NCBI GenBank assembly: GCA_900765115.1
Contig: CAAFQK010000084.1
Coordinates: 1 to 29,433, forward strand
Length of the DNA: 29,433 nt
Direction of reading: 5' to 3'
From: an uncultured Collinsella sp.
GTDB lineage: Bacteria > Actinomycetota > Coriobacteriia > Coriobacteriales > Coriobacteriaceae
This document shows, in pieces, positions 16,661 through 24,036 of this stretch (its first letter is position 1; each line of letters begins with the position of its first letter). The notes beneath the pieces were generated by a model that worked only from the letters and a program-made list of their open reading frames with translations, was not told where the DNA came from and searched no databases. The position numbers were made by a program, and so were the translations under genes.

Positions 16661-17224
16661 ATGGTTCCATCGCAGCATTCTGCCCTGAGGGGCGCCTTTG
16701 AGTGGATCGTAATCGTTGCGATCGCACTGGTCGCCACCTTCGTGATTCGCTCGTTTGTGATCGAGCCCTTTGTGGTGCCCACCGGCTCCATGGAGTCCAC
16801 GATCGAGATCGGCGATCAGATTCTGGCGCAGAAGGTGACGCTCGAACTCGGACAGCCCGTCAAACAGGGCGATATCGTGGTGTTTCACAACCCCGACGGC
16901 ACCTCTGAGCACGATGTTCTTGTCAAGCGCGTCATCGCCACGGCCGGCCAGACGGTCGACCTGCAGGACGGCAAGGTCGTCGTCGACGGCCAGGCGCTCG
17001 ATGAGGACTATACGACCGGCATGAGCTGGCCGCTTTCCGTCCAGGCGCCCGCTGCCCAGGTGGGCTATCCCTACACCGTCCCTGACGACTGTGTGTGGGT
17101 GATGGGCGACAACCGCGAGAACTCTGCTGACTCACGCTACTTTGGCCCGGTCGACCGCTCCGAATTGATCGCCGTGGCGCTTGTGCGCTACTGGCCGCTC
17201 AACCGTATCGGCGCTATCGACTAA
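16661..17224 (+). CDS. lepB: Type I signal peptidase
   Basis: LepB removes signal peptides from exported proteins at the outer face of the membrane. One N-terminal helix spans about residues 13-33, followed by the active site P-T-G-S43-M-E and the general base K89 in VKRVIA, then VWVMGDNRENSADSRYFGPV. AGGAG at 16651-16655 places the start at ATG 16661; the GTG at 16655 overlaps that site. This gives 187 residues, at the short end for Gram-positive enzymes. Its start lies two bases past the trmD stop. Confidence 0.95.
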   Translation: MVPSQHSALRGAFEWIVIVAIALVATFVIRSFVIEPFVVPTGSMESTIEIGDQILAQKVTLELGQPVKQGDIVVFHNPDGTSEHDVLVKRVIATAGQTVDLQDGKVVVDGQALDEDYTTGMSWPLSVQAPAAQVGYPYTVPDDCVWVMGDNRENSADSRYFGPVDRSELIAVALVRYWPLNRIGAID

Positions 17225-17283
17225 AAACCGCTATAGTACAGTACCTAACCGTGTAATCGTTTCGACGAGGGGATATTAGAGGC

Positions 17284-18195
17284 ATGAACGCTTCATCGCT
17301 TTCCTTCCAAGACATCATCCTGCGCCTCCAGCAGTACTGGGGCGAGCAGGGCTGCGTCATTATGCAGCCCTATGACTCCGAGGTCGGTGCCGGTACCTTC
17401 CATACCGCGACCACGCTGCGCTCGCTCGGTCCCGCCGAGTGGCGCACCTGCTATGCGCAGCCCTGCCGCCGTCCCGCCGACGGCCGCTATGGCGAGAACC
17501 CCAACCGCATGCAGCACTACTATCAGTTCCAGGTGCTCATCAAGCCCTCGCCGGTCAACGCCCAGGAGCTTTATCTGGGTTCGCTGGCCGCCATTGGCTT
17601 GGACCCCAACGACCATGACGTCCGCTTTGTCGAGGACGACTGGGAGAGCCCGACGCTCGGCGCCTGGGGCCTTGGCTGGGAGGTCTGGCTCAACGGCATG
17701 GAGGTCACGCAGTTTACGTACTTCCAGCAGGTGGGCGGCATCGAAGTCGACCCCGTGCCCGTCGAGATCACCTATGGCCTGGAGCGTATCGCCATGTACG
17801 CCCAGGGCGTCAATTCGGTCTATGACCTGGTGTGGAGCTACCTGCCCGACGGCACGCCCATGACCTACGGCGACGTGTTCCTGGAGAACGAGCGCGAGTT
17901 TAGTGCTTACAATTTTGAGGTCGCCAACGTCGAGATGATGCGTCAGAAGTTTGACGACTACGAGGCCGAGTGCCACTCCTGCCTGGAGCGCAAGCTGCCG
18001 CTGCCAGCATATGACTGCGTCATGAAGTGCAGCCATGCCTTCAACCTGCTCGATGCCCGCGGTGCGCTGTCCGCAGTCGAGCGTGCCAACTACATCCTGC
18101 GCGTCCGCGCCGTCGCCAAGGCGTGCTGCGAGGCTTATATGGCCGAGGTCGCCGGAATCAACGAGAATGCCGATCAGGAAGGCGAGGTGGCGTAA
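17284..18195 (+). CDS. glyQ: Glycyl-tRNA synthetase alpha subunit
   Basis: GlyQ carries the class II aminoacylation site of the alpha2-beta2 enzyme. The 303-residue protein starts with SFQDIILRLQQYWGEQGCVIMQPYD and includes RPADGRYGENPNRMQHYYQFQV and DDWESPTLGAWGLGWEVWLNGMEVTQFTYFQQVGG. A few extra acidic residues follow the core at the C-terminus. GAGG precedes the ATG. It is followed by glyS after 3 bases. The 59-base gap before glyQ is too short for a T-box; a possible TATAGT lies at 17232 but with no -35. Confidence 0.97.
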   Translation: MNASSLSFQDIILRLQQYWGEQGCVIMQPYDSEVGAGTFHTATTLRSLGPAEWRTCYAQPCRRPADGRYGENPNRMQHYYQFQVLIKPSPVNAQELYLGSLAAIGLDPNDHDVRFVEDDWESPTLGAWGLGWEVWLNGMEVTQFTYFQQVGGIEVDPVPVEITYGLERIAMYAQGVNSVYDLVWSYLPDGTPMTYGDVFLENEREFSAYNFEVANVEMMRQKFDDYEAECHSCLERKLPLPAYDCVMKCSHAFNLLDARGALSAVERANYILRVRAVAKACCEAYMAEVAGINENADQEGEVA

Positions 18196-18198
18196 GCC

Positions 18199-20295
18199 AT
18201 GGCAGACGCTAAGGATTTCCTGTTTGAGATCGGTACGGAGGAAATGCCCTCTGCACCGCTGAACAATGCCGTCAAGCAGCTTGGCACTATGATTGCCAAG
18301 GGTCTCGACGAGGCCGGTTTGGCCCACGGCGAGGTCCGTGTGATTTCGAGCCCGCGTCGCCTGGCTGCACTCGTTGCCGACGTCGCTACCGCGACCGATG
18401 AGGTTCACGAGGTCAAGCGTGGCCCCGCGGCCAACATCGCTTTCGATGCCGACGGAAACGCCACCAAGGCCGCCCAGGGCTTCGCCCGCAAGTGCGGTGT
18501 GGCTGCCGAGGATCTGGTCCGTCGCGAGGACACCGACGGCCGTGAGTACGTCTTTGCCGAGAAGAACATTCCTTCCGCCCCGGCTACCCCGATCCTGACG
18601 GCCCTGTGCGAGAAGACCATCGCCGGCCTGCAGTGGCCCAACTACCGCAGCCAGCGCTGGGGCCACGAGCACGCTACGTTTGTTCGTCCGGTCCGTTGGA
18701 TCTGCTGCCTTTTGGGCGAGGATGTTGTTCCCGTGTCGTTTGCCGACGTGACGAGTGGCAACACCACGCGTGGTCATCGCGTACTTGGCCCTGGTGACCA
18801 TGTGGTTGCCAGCCCCGCCGTCTACGAGCAGGTGCTCGAGGACGCCGGCGTGCTTTCTGCCGAGCGCCGTCGCGAGGCCATCCTTGCCGGCATCGCCGAG
18901 GTCGAGGCTGCGCGCCCCGGCTGCCACGTCGATACGCCCAAGAAGGTCTTTGAGGAGGTCATCAACCTCTGCGAGTGGCCGACGGTGCTTGTCGGTACCT
19001 TCGACGAGGAGTTCCTCAAGGTCCCGCACGAGATCATCTGCGAGTCTATGCTCACCAACCAGCGCTACTTCCCGATTTATGACGGCGAGGGCAAGCTGAC
19101 GCGTGAGTTCGTGATTGTCTCCAACAGCAAGCCCGAGAACGCCGAGCGCGTGATCGACGGCAACGAGCGCGTTGTGCGCGCCCGCCTGGATGACGCCAAG
19201 TTCTTCTACGAGGAGGATCTGAAGATCTCCCTCGACGAGTTCCGCGAGCGTCTGGCCAAGGTCGCCTTCCAGGAGAAGCTCGGCAGCGTGCTCGCCAAGT
19301 CCGAGCGTATTGAGCAGCTCGCGCTCGCTATTGCCCGCGAGGCTCACCTGGGTGCCCACCTGGCCGCCGATGCCGGCCGCGCCGCTCACCTGTGCAAGGC
19401 CGACCTGGTGTCCAACGCCGTCGTCGAGTTCACGAGCCAGCAGGGCGTGATGGGCGGTTACTACGCCATCGCGATGGGGGAGAACGACGAGGTCGCCCAT
19501 GCTATTCGCGATCACTATCGTCCTCGCTTTGCCGGTGACGAGCTGCCCGAGGGCACCGCTGGCTGCATCGTGGCCTGCGCCGACAAGCTCGATACCATCG
19601 CCGGTATCTTTTCCATCGGCGAGCCCCCGACCGGCTCTTCGGACCCCTATGCGCTGCGTCGTGCCGCTATCGGCATCATCAACATCCTGCGCGACCGCCT
19701 GCCGATTGACCCCACTTCGCTCATCGACTTCGCCCTCGAGCTCTACAGCGAGCAGGGCATTGAGTTCGACGCCGCCGAGGTCGCCCAACAGGTTCGCGAC
19801 TTCTTCCATGGCCGCCTTGTGAGCATGGCCCGCGACGAAAAGATCCCGGCCGATACCGTTGCCGCCGTCTCCGCGGTGCACATCATCGCCCCGTCCGTCT
19901 TCTTCGCCCGCTGCGCCGCGCTCGACGAGGCCCGCAAGAACGATGCCGAGACCTTCGACAACCTGGCTACCGCCTATGCCCGCGCCGCGCACATCTCCAA
20001 GCCCGAGCTGGGTGCGGAGTACGACCGCAGCCTGATGGGCGAGGCCGAACTCGCGCTTGCCGATGCCTCCGAGGCCGCTCAGACCGCCGTCGACGCCGCC
20101 CTTACTGCCGAGGATTACCCGGCTGCATTTGCCGCCCTTGCCGCCCTGCGCGCCCCCATCGACCGCTTCTTCGATGAGGTTATGGTCATGGACAAGGACG
20201 AGCAGCTTCGCGATAATCGCCTTAAGCTGCTCAACCGCTTCGAGGCCGTTTTCTCCGGCATCGCCAACATCGGTGAGCTTGCCCGCAAAAAGTAA
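18199..20295 (+). CDS. glyS: Glycyl-tRNA synthetase beta subunit
   Basis: GlyS binds tRNA(Gly) and partners GlyQ. The 698-residue protein opens FLFEIGTEEMPSAPLNNAVKQL, contains the core RSQRWGHEHATFVRPVRWI and ends with a DALR-like anticodon-binding region (RAPIDRFFDEVMVMDKDEQLRDNRLKLLNRF). The ATG at 18199 follows glyQ closely, showing co-translation. Codon use is strongly GC-biased like other highly expressed genes of this genome. Confidence 0.97.
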   Translation: MADAKDFLFEIGTEEMPSAPLNNAVKQLGTMIAKGLDEAGLAHGEVRVISSPRRLAALVADVATATDEVHEVKRGPAANIAFDADGNATKAAQGFARKCGVAAEDLVRREDTDGREYVFAEKNIPSAPATPILTALCEKTIAGLQWPNYRSQRWGHEHATFVRPVRWICCLLGEDVVPVSFADVTSGNTTRGHRVLGPGDHVVASPAVYEQVLEDAGVLSAERRREAILAGIAEVEAARPGCHVDTPKKVFEEVINLCEWPTVLVGTFDEEFLKVPHEIICESMLTNQRYFPIYDGEGKLTREFVIVSNSKPENAERVIDGNERVVRARLDDAKFFYEEDLKISLDEFRERLAKVAFQEKLGSVLAKSERIEQLALAIAREAHLGAHLAADAGRAAHLCKADLVSNAVVEFTSQQGVMGGYYAIAMGENDEVAHAIRDHYRPRFAGDELPEGTAGCIVACADKLDTIAGIFSIGEPPTGSSDPYALRRAAIGIINILRDRLPIDPTSLIDFALELYSEQGIEFDAAEVAQQVRDFFHGRLVSMARDEKIPADTVAAVSAVHIIAPSVFFARCAALDEARKNDAETFDNLATAYARAAHISKPELGAEYDRSLMGEAELALADASEAAQTAVDAALTAEDYPAAFAALAALRAPIDRFFDEVMVMDKDEQLRDNRLKLLNRFEAVFSGIANIGELARKK

Positions 20296-20329
20296 GCCAG
20301 CCTGCGCGTAAGCGCAAAAGGAGCCCCGC

Positions 20330-21205
20330 ATGGATTGCCCGGTCACCGCTCGTCCCACCGTTATCGTTATCTCCGACTCGCTCGGTGATACTGCTTGTGA
20401 GGTGGTGCTTGCGGCGTCCGGGCAATTTGATGAAGGGGCTTTTCGCGTTTTGCGCCTGCCTAAGGTGACCTCGGTGGAGCAGGTTGAGTCGTTTGTGGGA
20501 CCTCGCGTCGATGCCGACCATCGCGATATCGCCGTGTTCCACACCATTGTCGACCCGGCGCTACGTGCTCGTGTGCTCGATTACCTGGGCATGCTGCATA
20601 TTCGCTCGGTCGACCTGATCGGTCCGACGCTCGCCGTGCTGTCGTCGCTCGTCGGCGTGCCGCCCAAGGGCGTTGCGGGTGTGATTCACAAGACCGATGA
20701 CCGCTATTTCCATCGCATCGAGGCCATGGAGTATTTCGTTGAGCACGATGATGGGCGCGGCTGCGACGATCTGTCGGGTGCCGATATCGTGCTGCTGGGC
20801 GTATCCCGTACGTCCAAGACGCCGCTGTCGATGTTTTTGGCCTATCAGGGTTACAAGGTTGCCAATGTCCCGTTGGCACATGGTATGGAGCCGCCGAAGT
20901 CGATTTACGAGGTCGACCCCATGCGTCTGTTCGGCCTGATTTCGACCGTTGACGTGATTTCTGAGATCCGCGATAGCCGCTTGGGCGATGACTACGCTCG
21001 TGCCGTTGCCGGCTCCTATGCCGAGCCCGAGAGCGTGCGCGGCGAGCTTGAGGAAGCTCGTGCCCTCATGAAGCGCTTAGGCTGCTTTGTTGTGCGTACC
21101 GACGGCAAAGCCATCGAGGAAAGCACTGCCGAGATCATTGCTCACCTCGAAGAGATTCAAGAGGCAAGAGCCCGCCGTGCCGCCCGCCGCGCCCAGCAGC
21201 AGTAA
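20330..21205 (+). CDS. ppsR: Pyruvate, phosphate dikinase regulatory protein (DUF299)
   Basis: This bifunctional kinase/pyrophosphorylase switches pyruvate,phosphate dikinase or PEP synthase on and off by threonine phosphorylation. The 291-residue protein has the P-loop-like G157-V-S-R-T-S-K-T164 followed by PLSMFLAYQGYKVANVPLAHG, and the C-terminal IRDSRLG element, all typical of DUF299. AAAAGGAG precedes the ATG at 20330. It follows glyS in many Gram-positive genomes, usually with a dikinase gene next to it; here accessory DNA begins 7 bases after its stop, so the expected partner is not present in the window. Confidence 0.93.
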   Translation: MDCPVTARPTVIVISDSLGDTACEVVLAASGQFDEGAFRVLRLPKVTSVEQVESFVGPRVDADHRDIAVFHTIVDPALRARVLDYLGMLHIRSVDLIGPTLAVLSSLVGVPPKGVAGVIHKTDDRYFHRIEAMEYFVEHDDGRGCDDLSGADIVLLGVSRTSKTPLSMFLAYQGYKVANVPLAHGMEPPKSIYEVDPMRLFGLISTVDVISEIRDSRLGDDYARAVAGSYAEPESVRGELEEARALMKRLGCFVVRTDGKAIEESTAEIIAHLEEIQEARARRAARRAQQQ

Positions 21206-21212
21206 CTACTGA

Positions 21213-21229
21213 GTAGCTAATTTGGGACG
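21213..21229 (+). repeat. Isolated REP half-unit at the core/accessory boundary
   Basis: GTAGCTAATTTGGGACG matches the repeat around the RAYT gene for 17 of 17 bases, then diverges into GTGTCTCTATAG. It lies 7 bases after the ppsR stop, at the exact point where sequence character changes. Confidence 0.7.
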
Positions 21230-21432
21230 TGTCTCTATAGTATTGTCAAATCTCCTGGGACGAGCCCGCCCTCCTCGAGTCGCTCGGGAGGCTCGGCGTT
21301 GCAGAGACGGCGAGGCCGGACGGGGATTACCTCTTCGTGATGGAGGGGAACCCCGGCGCTGGAGGGCGACGGGGAGGCGCCTCGGGTGCAGCTACACAAG
21401 GGGGCCTGTCCACGAGGTCCACGTGCGGGAAG
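21230..21432 (+). pseudogene. GC-rich unrecognised gene fragment
   Basis: A GC-rich block of about 200 bases separates the REP copy from low-GC DNA. One + frame (about 21260-21360) reads WDEPALLESLGRLGVAETA then RPDGDYLFVMEGNP, which looks like real coding sequence with strong third-position GC. After that the best frame shifts by one (PALEGDGEAPRVQLHKGA), suggesting a frameshift. There is no start or stop to define a gene and no family was recognised. It appears to be debris of a gene brought in or broken by rearrangement. Confidence 0.35.
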
Positions 21433-21554
21433 TCAATTAATTTACCGTTCAAAAAGGGGGCAATGTGGGAAAGGGCCAAGCCGACTATTGAAATGACGAT
21501 AAAGACGAGGCATCCTGATGTATGTCGGAATATAGATAGGACAAAACGTATCAT
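21433..21554 (-). pseudogene. Truncated N-terminus of an ABC exporter permease
   Basis: Reading - from ATG 21554, about 40 residues encode a short polar start, one long hydrophobic helix (SGCLVFIVISIVGLALSH) and then IAPFLNGKLIDF. The P-x3-G-x-x-ID pattern at the end of the first helix is characteristic of ABC exporters (type IV fold). The homology stops at about 21433, where GC-rich DNA unlike the rest begins and the frame continues into Pro-rich nonsense. The fragment lies downstream of the methyltransferase on the same strand, so it was probably the exporter of the RiPP operon. The ribosome-binding site is weak and the family call rests on a short segment. Confidence 0.5.
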
Positions 21555-21757
21555 CTATATCGCTTCTATGAAACCCGATGCAAGTTCTTCTCAATCTCGA
21601 AATAGATTGAAGGCATTGAGAGGAACTTTATACTACAAAAATCGTAGGTCTGCCACCTAGACAGAAGAAGTGATTTTGTATGCGGAATCTTGCATTTTGA
21701 AAACCGGTGCCAACTATGAGGTGTGAGTCGGGCTCGGTAAAGCGCGGGGGAAATGAG

Positions 21758-21795
21758 ATAGGCTGCGCGTCATCAGAGAGTGGCGCGCAGCCTAT
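21758..21795 (-). terminator. Perfect 12-bp hairpin after the RiPP-1 operon
   Basis: ATAGGCTGCGCG at 21758-21769 and CGCGCAGCCTAT at 21784-21795 are exact reverse complements with a 14-base loop, 27 bases downstream of the methyltransferase stop. On the - strand it is followed by CTCATTTCCCC, a poor U tract, so termination may be partial or the structure may protect the 3' end. Confidence 0.55.
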
Positions 21796-21821
21796 TGACC
21801 TGCTTTCGTATGACGGATGCT

Positions 21822-22964
21822 TTAGAGGATCCAGGGGCCAAGTGGGTTGCCATCTGCGGAGCAGTCTTGAATCGTTAGGATGGGATTTTGAAAGGGCTGT
21901 CTCTCCCTCCACGCCTTCAAGTGATAGGTGCAGACGCGGTCGTAGTGGATTTTTTTGTATGCGCGCGATATCTGTTTTACAGCCTCCTCTTTGCTGGAAT
22001 ATTTTCCTGGAGCATGTGCAACAGATGTGCATGCGATACCGTCGATCCAGCCAGATTGGGGTCCGAGGTTAAAGCTCGAGATTATTGTCAAGACGCCATT
22101 GAGGCCAGCTTGCAACAAATCGTTCTGTATTCGTTCAAATGCTGATTGATTGTTGGTTCCAAGGCCAATCATTCCAATTGCAGAGAGGTATCCGCTATCA
22201 GTGAGTTTATCTCCTGCACCTCGAATAACCTTGCTTGTGATGTTGAGGCCATCTGGGCCGCCATCGCCAACGAAGGGGTATGGTACGTCTTCTGGGATTG
22301 GGAGCAAAGGAGGATTCACCGTAATGAGTTCATAGCTGCAAGAGCTTTCGATATTGTTTAGTGCGTTGTAGAGACTTCCGGTTAGAACAGTTAAATCTTC
22401 GCTAATACCATTGACCAGTGCGTTTAGTTGGCAGATTTCTGAGGCGATTGGATTGATATCTATCGCCGTGACGTGCATTCCAGATTTTGCCAGTATGAGT
22501 GCCTGGATGCCTGGTCCAGAGCAGAGGTCTAAGGCATTCTTTCCGGGGGATGGGCTTAGCCGACGAGCGAGCCCAATTGAATCAGAGCCAAAATATAGTA
22601 AAGGCGAGGGTGATGGCGCATCGGCAAAAAGCCAGATGCCATGATATCGGATTAGAGATAAACCGGAAAGGGAGGCATTGCCATTGTGCTTGCTTAGCAG
22701 CCCGAGTGAGGCTATGGTTTCAACAGTGCCTTTCAGCAGACTTCTTTTTGCCACTTCTGAATCGAGATCAATCTCTCCACCTAGCATCAGGAAGGAGACG
22801 ATCTCTTGATGCTCCCTGTCAAGTTGATCCCAGATGCGATGCGCGCATTCAAAAGGATCTATAGATATGTCAAGTGTGTCTAAAAAATCTGTTACTCCAA
22901 GAGTGTCCAATCTACGGAGTGGATTACTCGAGAGCGAATTTAAAGAGGGTAGCACTTCAATCAT
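21822..22964 (-). CDS. Class I SAM-dependent methyltransferase with NPPL motif (RiPP-1)
   Basis: The 380-residue protein has a helical or winged-helix-like N-terminal domain (about 1-110) and a Rossmann methyltransferase domain with motif I A144-LDLCSGPG152, the acidic residue of motif II in VTAIDINP and the catalytic-type motif N217-P-P-L220. NPP[YFL] is found in methyltransferases that act on planar nitrogen (glutamine amide in HemK/PrmC, exocyclic amines of bases). The sequence following it (PFVGDGGPDGLNITSKVI) resembles the MTS/PrmC-like branch. ATG at 22964 overlaps the stop of the radical SAM gene by 8 bases (ATGATTGA), which I prefer to the upstream ATGs. In this operon the probable target is the precursor, possibly its Asn side-chain amides; that substrate is inference. 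Confidence 0.72.
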   Translation of the reverse strand: MIEVLPSLNSLSSNPLRRLDTLGVTDFLDTLDISIDPFECAHRIWDQLDREHQEIVSFLMLGGEIDLDSEVAKRSLLKGTVETIASLGLLSKHNGNASLSGLSLIRYHGIWLFADAPSPSPLLYFGSDSIGLARRLSPSPGKNALDLCSGPGIQALILAKSGMHVTAIDINPIASEICQLNALVNGISEDLTVLTGSLYNALNNIESSCSYELITVNPPLLPIPEDVPYPFVGDGGPDGLNITSKVIRGAGDKLTDSGYLSAIGMIGLGTNNQSAFERIQNDLLQAGLNGVLTIISSFNLGPQSGWIDGIACTSVAHAPGKYSSKEEAVKQISRAYKKIHYDRVCTYHLKAWRERQPFQNPILTIQDCSADGNPLGPWIL

Positions 22965-24036
22965 GTATATCAGACCCATTTCCGATAAAGGTAGTCTCGA
23001 ATTTAGTCTCGACAATCAAGTCGGCTGCCAGTTTAGGAGCTAGCTTTGCAAGACAGGTCTGTGCCTCTTTCGAGAGGGCGATGTCTTCGCAAATCTCGCA
23101 TTGAGAGAGGTAGCTTGAGCGCCCAAATGAAGAAAGGCCTCCGCTCGTGCGCAAGTGCTTCAGCAGCCCTCCTGGTCCTATGTATTGTATGTAATTAAGT
23201 AGGAGCAGCTGCAGTTCATTAATGTCATCCGTCAGATTGATTTTGCCAAGATCGAAAAGCCAAGTTCCCTCTGCATTTATTCCGCAGCAGGGTGCAAGAT
23301 GGCAGTTTGGGGAAATAACGAAGTCTCGGCCGCAGTCGGAACAGTGTGACGCTAAGAGACGTGCCTGCGGTCGCGCATTTTGGTTGAGACTGAGATTTCG
23401 TGCGCGCCCAATTCGCGTGATGCCTGAATCCGTGATGAAGCGGGCTGGCGCGCTGGGAGGCTGGGTATTATCGTCGAACTGATGCAGGAGTGGAATGTCT
23501 TCATTAAGGTACTTGCACAGGTATGCCGGGCTGATTGTACTGTTGTTATCTCTGCAGACCGCAATGCCGAGAGTTTGAAAGCCCATTGTTTTTGCTGAGT
23601 TCCAAAGGTTGCGCACATTCTCGAGGGGTATATATTCCGCATGAAAGTCGTCGCAGCTGATATTGATTTCGTCAAGGCCACATGACTTCAATTCGTTGAG
23701 GAACGTTTCTGCGTCTCTTTCGCTTTTTGCCCACCACGCATTCGTTACAATTCGAGTAAAGAGTCCTAAAGAATTCGCATATGCGATGGCCTCGAGAAGG
23801 TCATCGCCAAGAAGGGTGCATTCTCCGCCCGTAAACACAACAACACCACTTCCGACGCATACTTCGGCGAAGCTATCGATGAATTGCCGCATTTGGGGAA
23901 GAGTAAGCCTGTCACTGTTGTTCGGAGTGCAGCTCATCAGACAATGATCACACACAGCGCCACATTTATATGTTGTTATAAATGTCAGCATTCGAGGTCT
24001 GCGGAACAGCACGTGCTGCGAGCTTTCGGAAATCAT
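22957..24036 (-). CDS. Radical SAM peptide-modifying enzyme with C-terminal Cys cluster (RiPP-1)
   Basis: The 359-residue protein starts its barrel with the cluster motif C25-x3-C29-x2-C32 (TYKCGAVCDHC) and has the SAM-binding GGECTLL segment. The C-terminal part carries C232-x2-C235, C245, C250-C251 and C313-x2-C316, a pattern fitting one or two auxiliary iron-sulfur clusters as in SPASM/twitch enzymes, though the spacing is not a textbook SPASM. Its ATG overlaps the stop of the precursor gene (ATGA) and its 3' end overlaps the methyltransferase start, so all three are made together. It should install a radical-type change in the precursor, for example epimerisation or a crosslink; the sequence does not tell which. 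Confidence 0.8.
   Translation of the reverse strand: MISESSQHVLFRRPRMLTFITTYKCGAVCDHCLMSCTPNNSDRLTLPQMRQFIDSFAEVCVGSGVVVFTGGECTLLGDDLLEAIAYANSLGLFTRIVTNAWWAKSERDAETFLNELKSCGLDEINISCDDFHAEYIPLENVRNLWNSAKTMGFQTLGIAVCRDNNSTISPAYLCKYLNEDIPLLHQFDDNTQPPSAPARFITDSGITRIGRARNLSLNQNARPQARLLASHCSDCGRDFVISPNCHLAPCCGINAEGTWLFDLGKINLTDDINELQLLLLNYIQYIGPGGLLKHLRTSGGLSSFGRSSYLSQCEICEDIALSKEAQTCLAKLAPKLAADLIVETKFETTFIGNGSDIHD

Noticed and set aside
17225..17283. T-box riboswitch before glyQ
   Set aside because: The gap is 59 bases, far shorter than a T-box, and lacks the terminator hairpin and the conserved T-box sequence.
17293..20547. A 1084-codon open frame on the - strand antisense to glyQ-glyS
   Set aside because: Long antisense frames are common in GC-rich genes; the + strand encodes both complete synthetase subunits with family motifs, and the antisense product resembles no protein.
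21707..22072. A 121-codon + strand frame opposite the methyltransferase end
   Set aside because: No ribosome-binding site, and it lies antisense to a protein with clear methyltransferase motifs.
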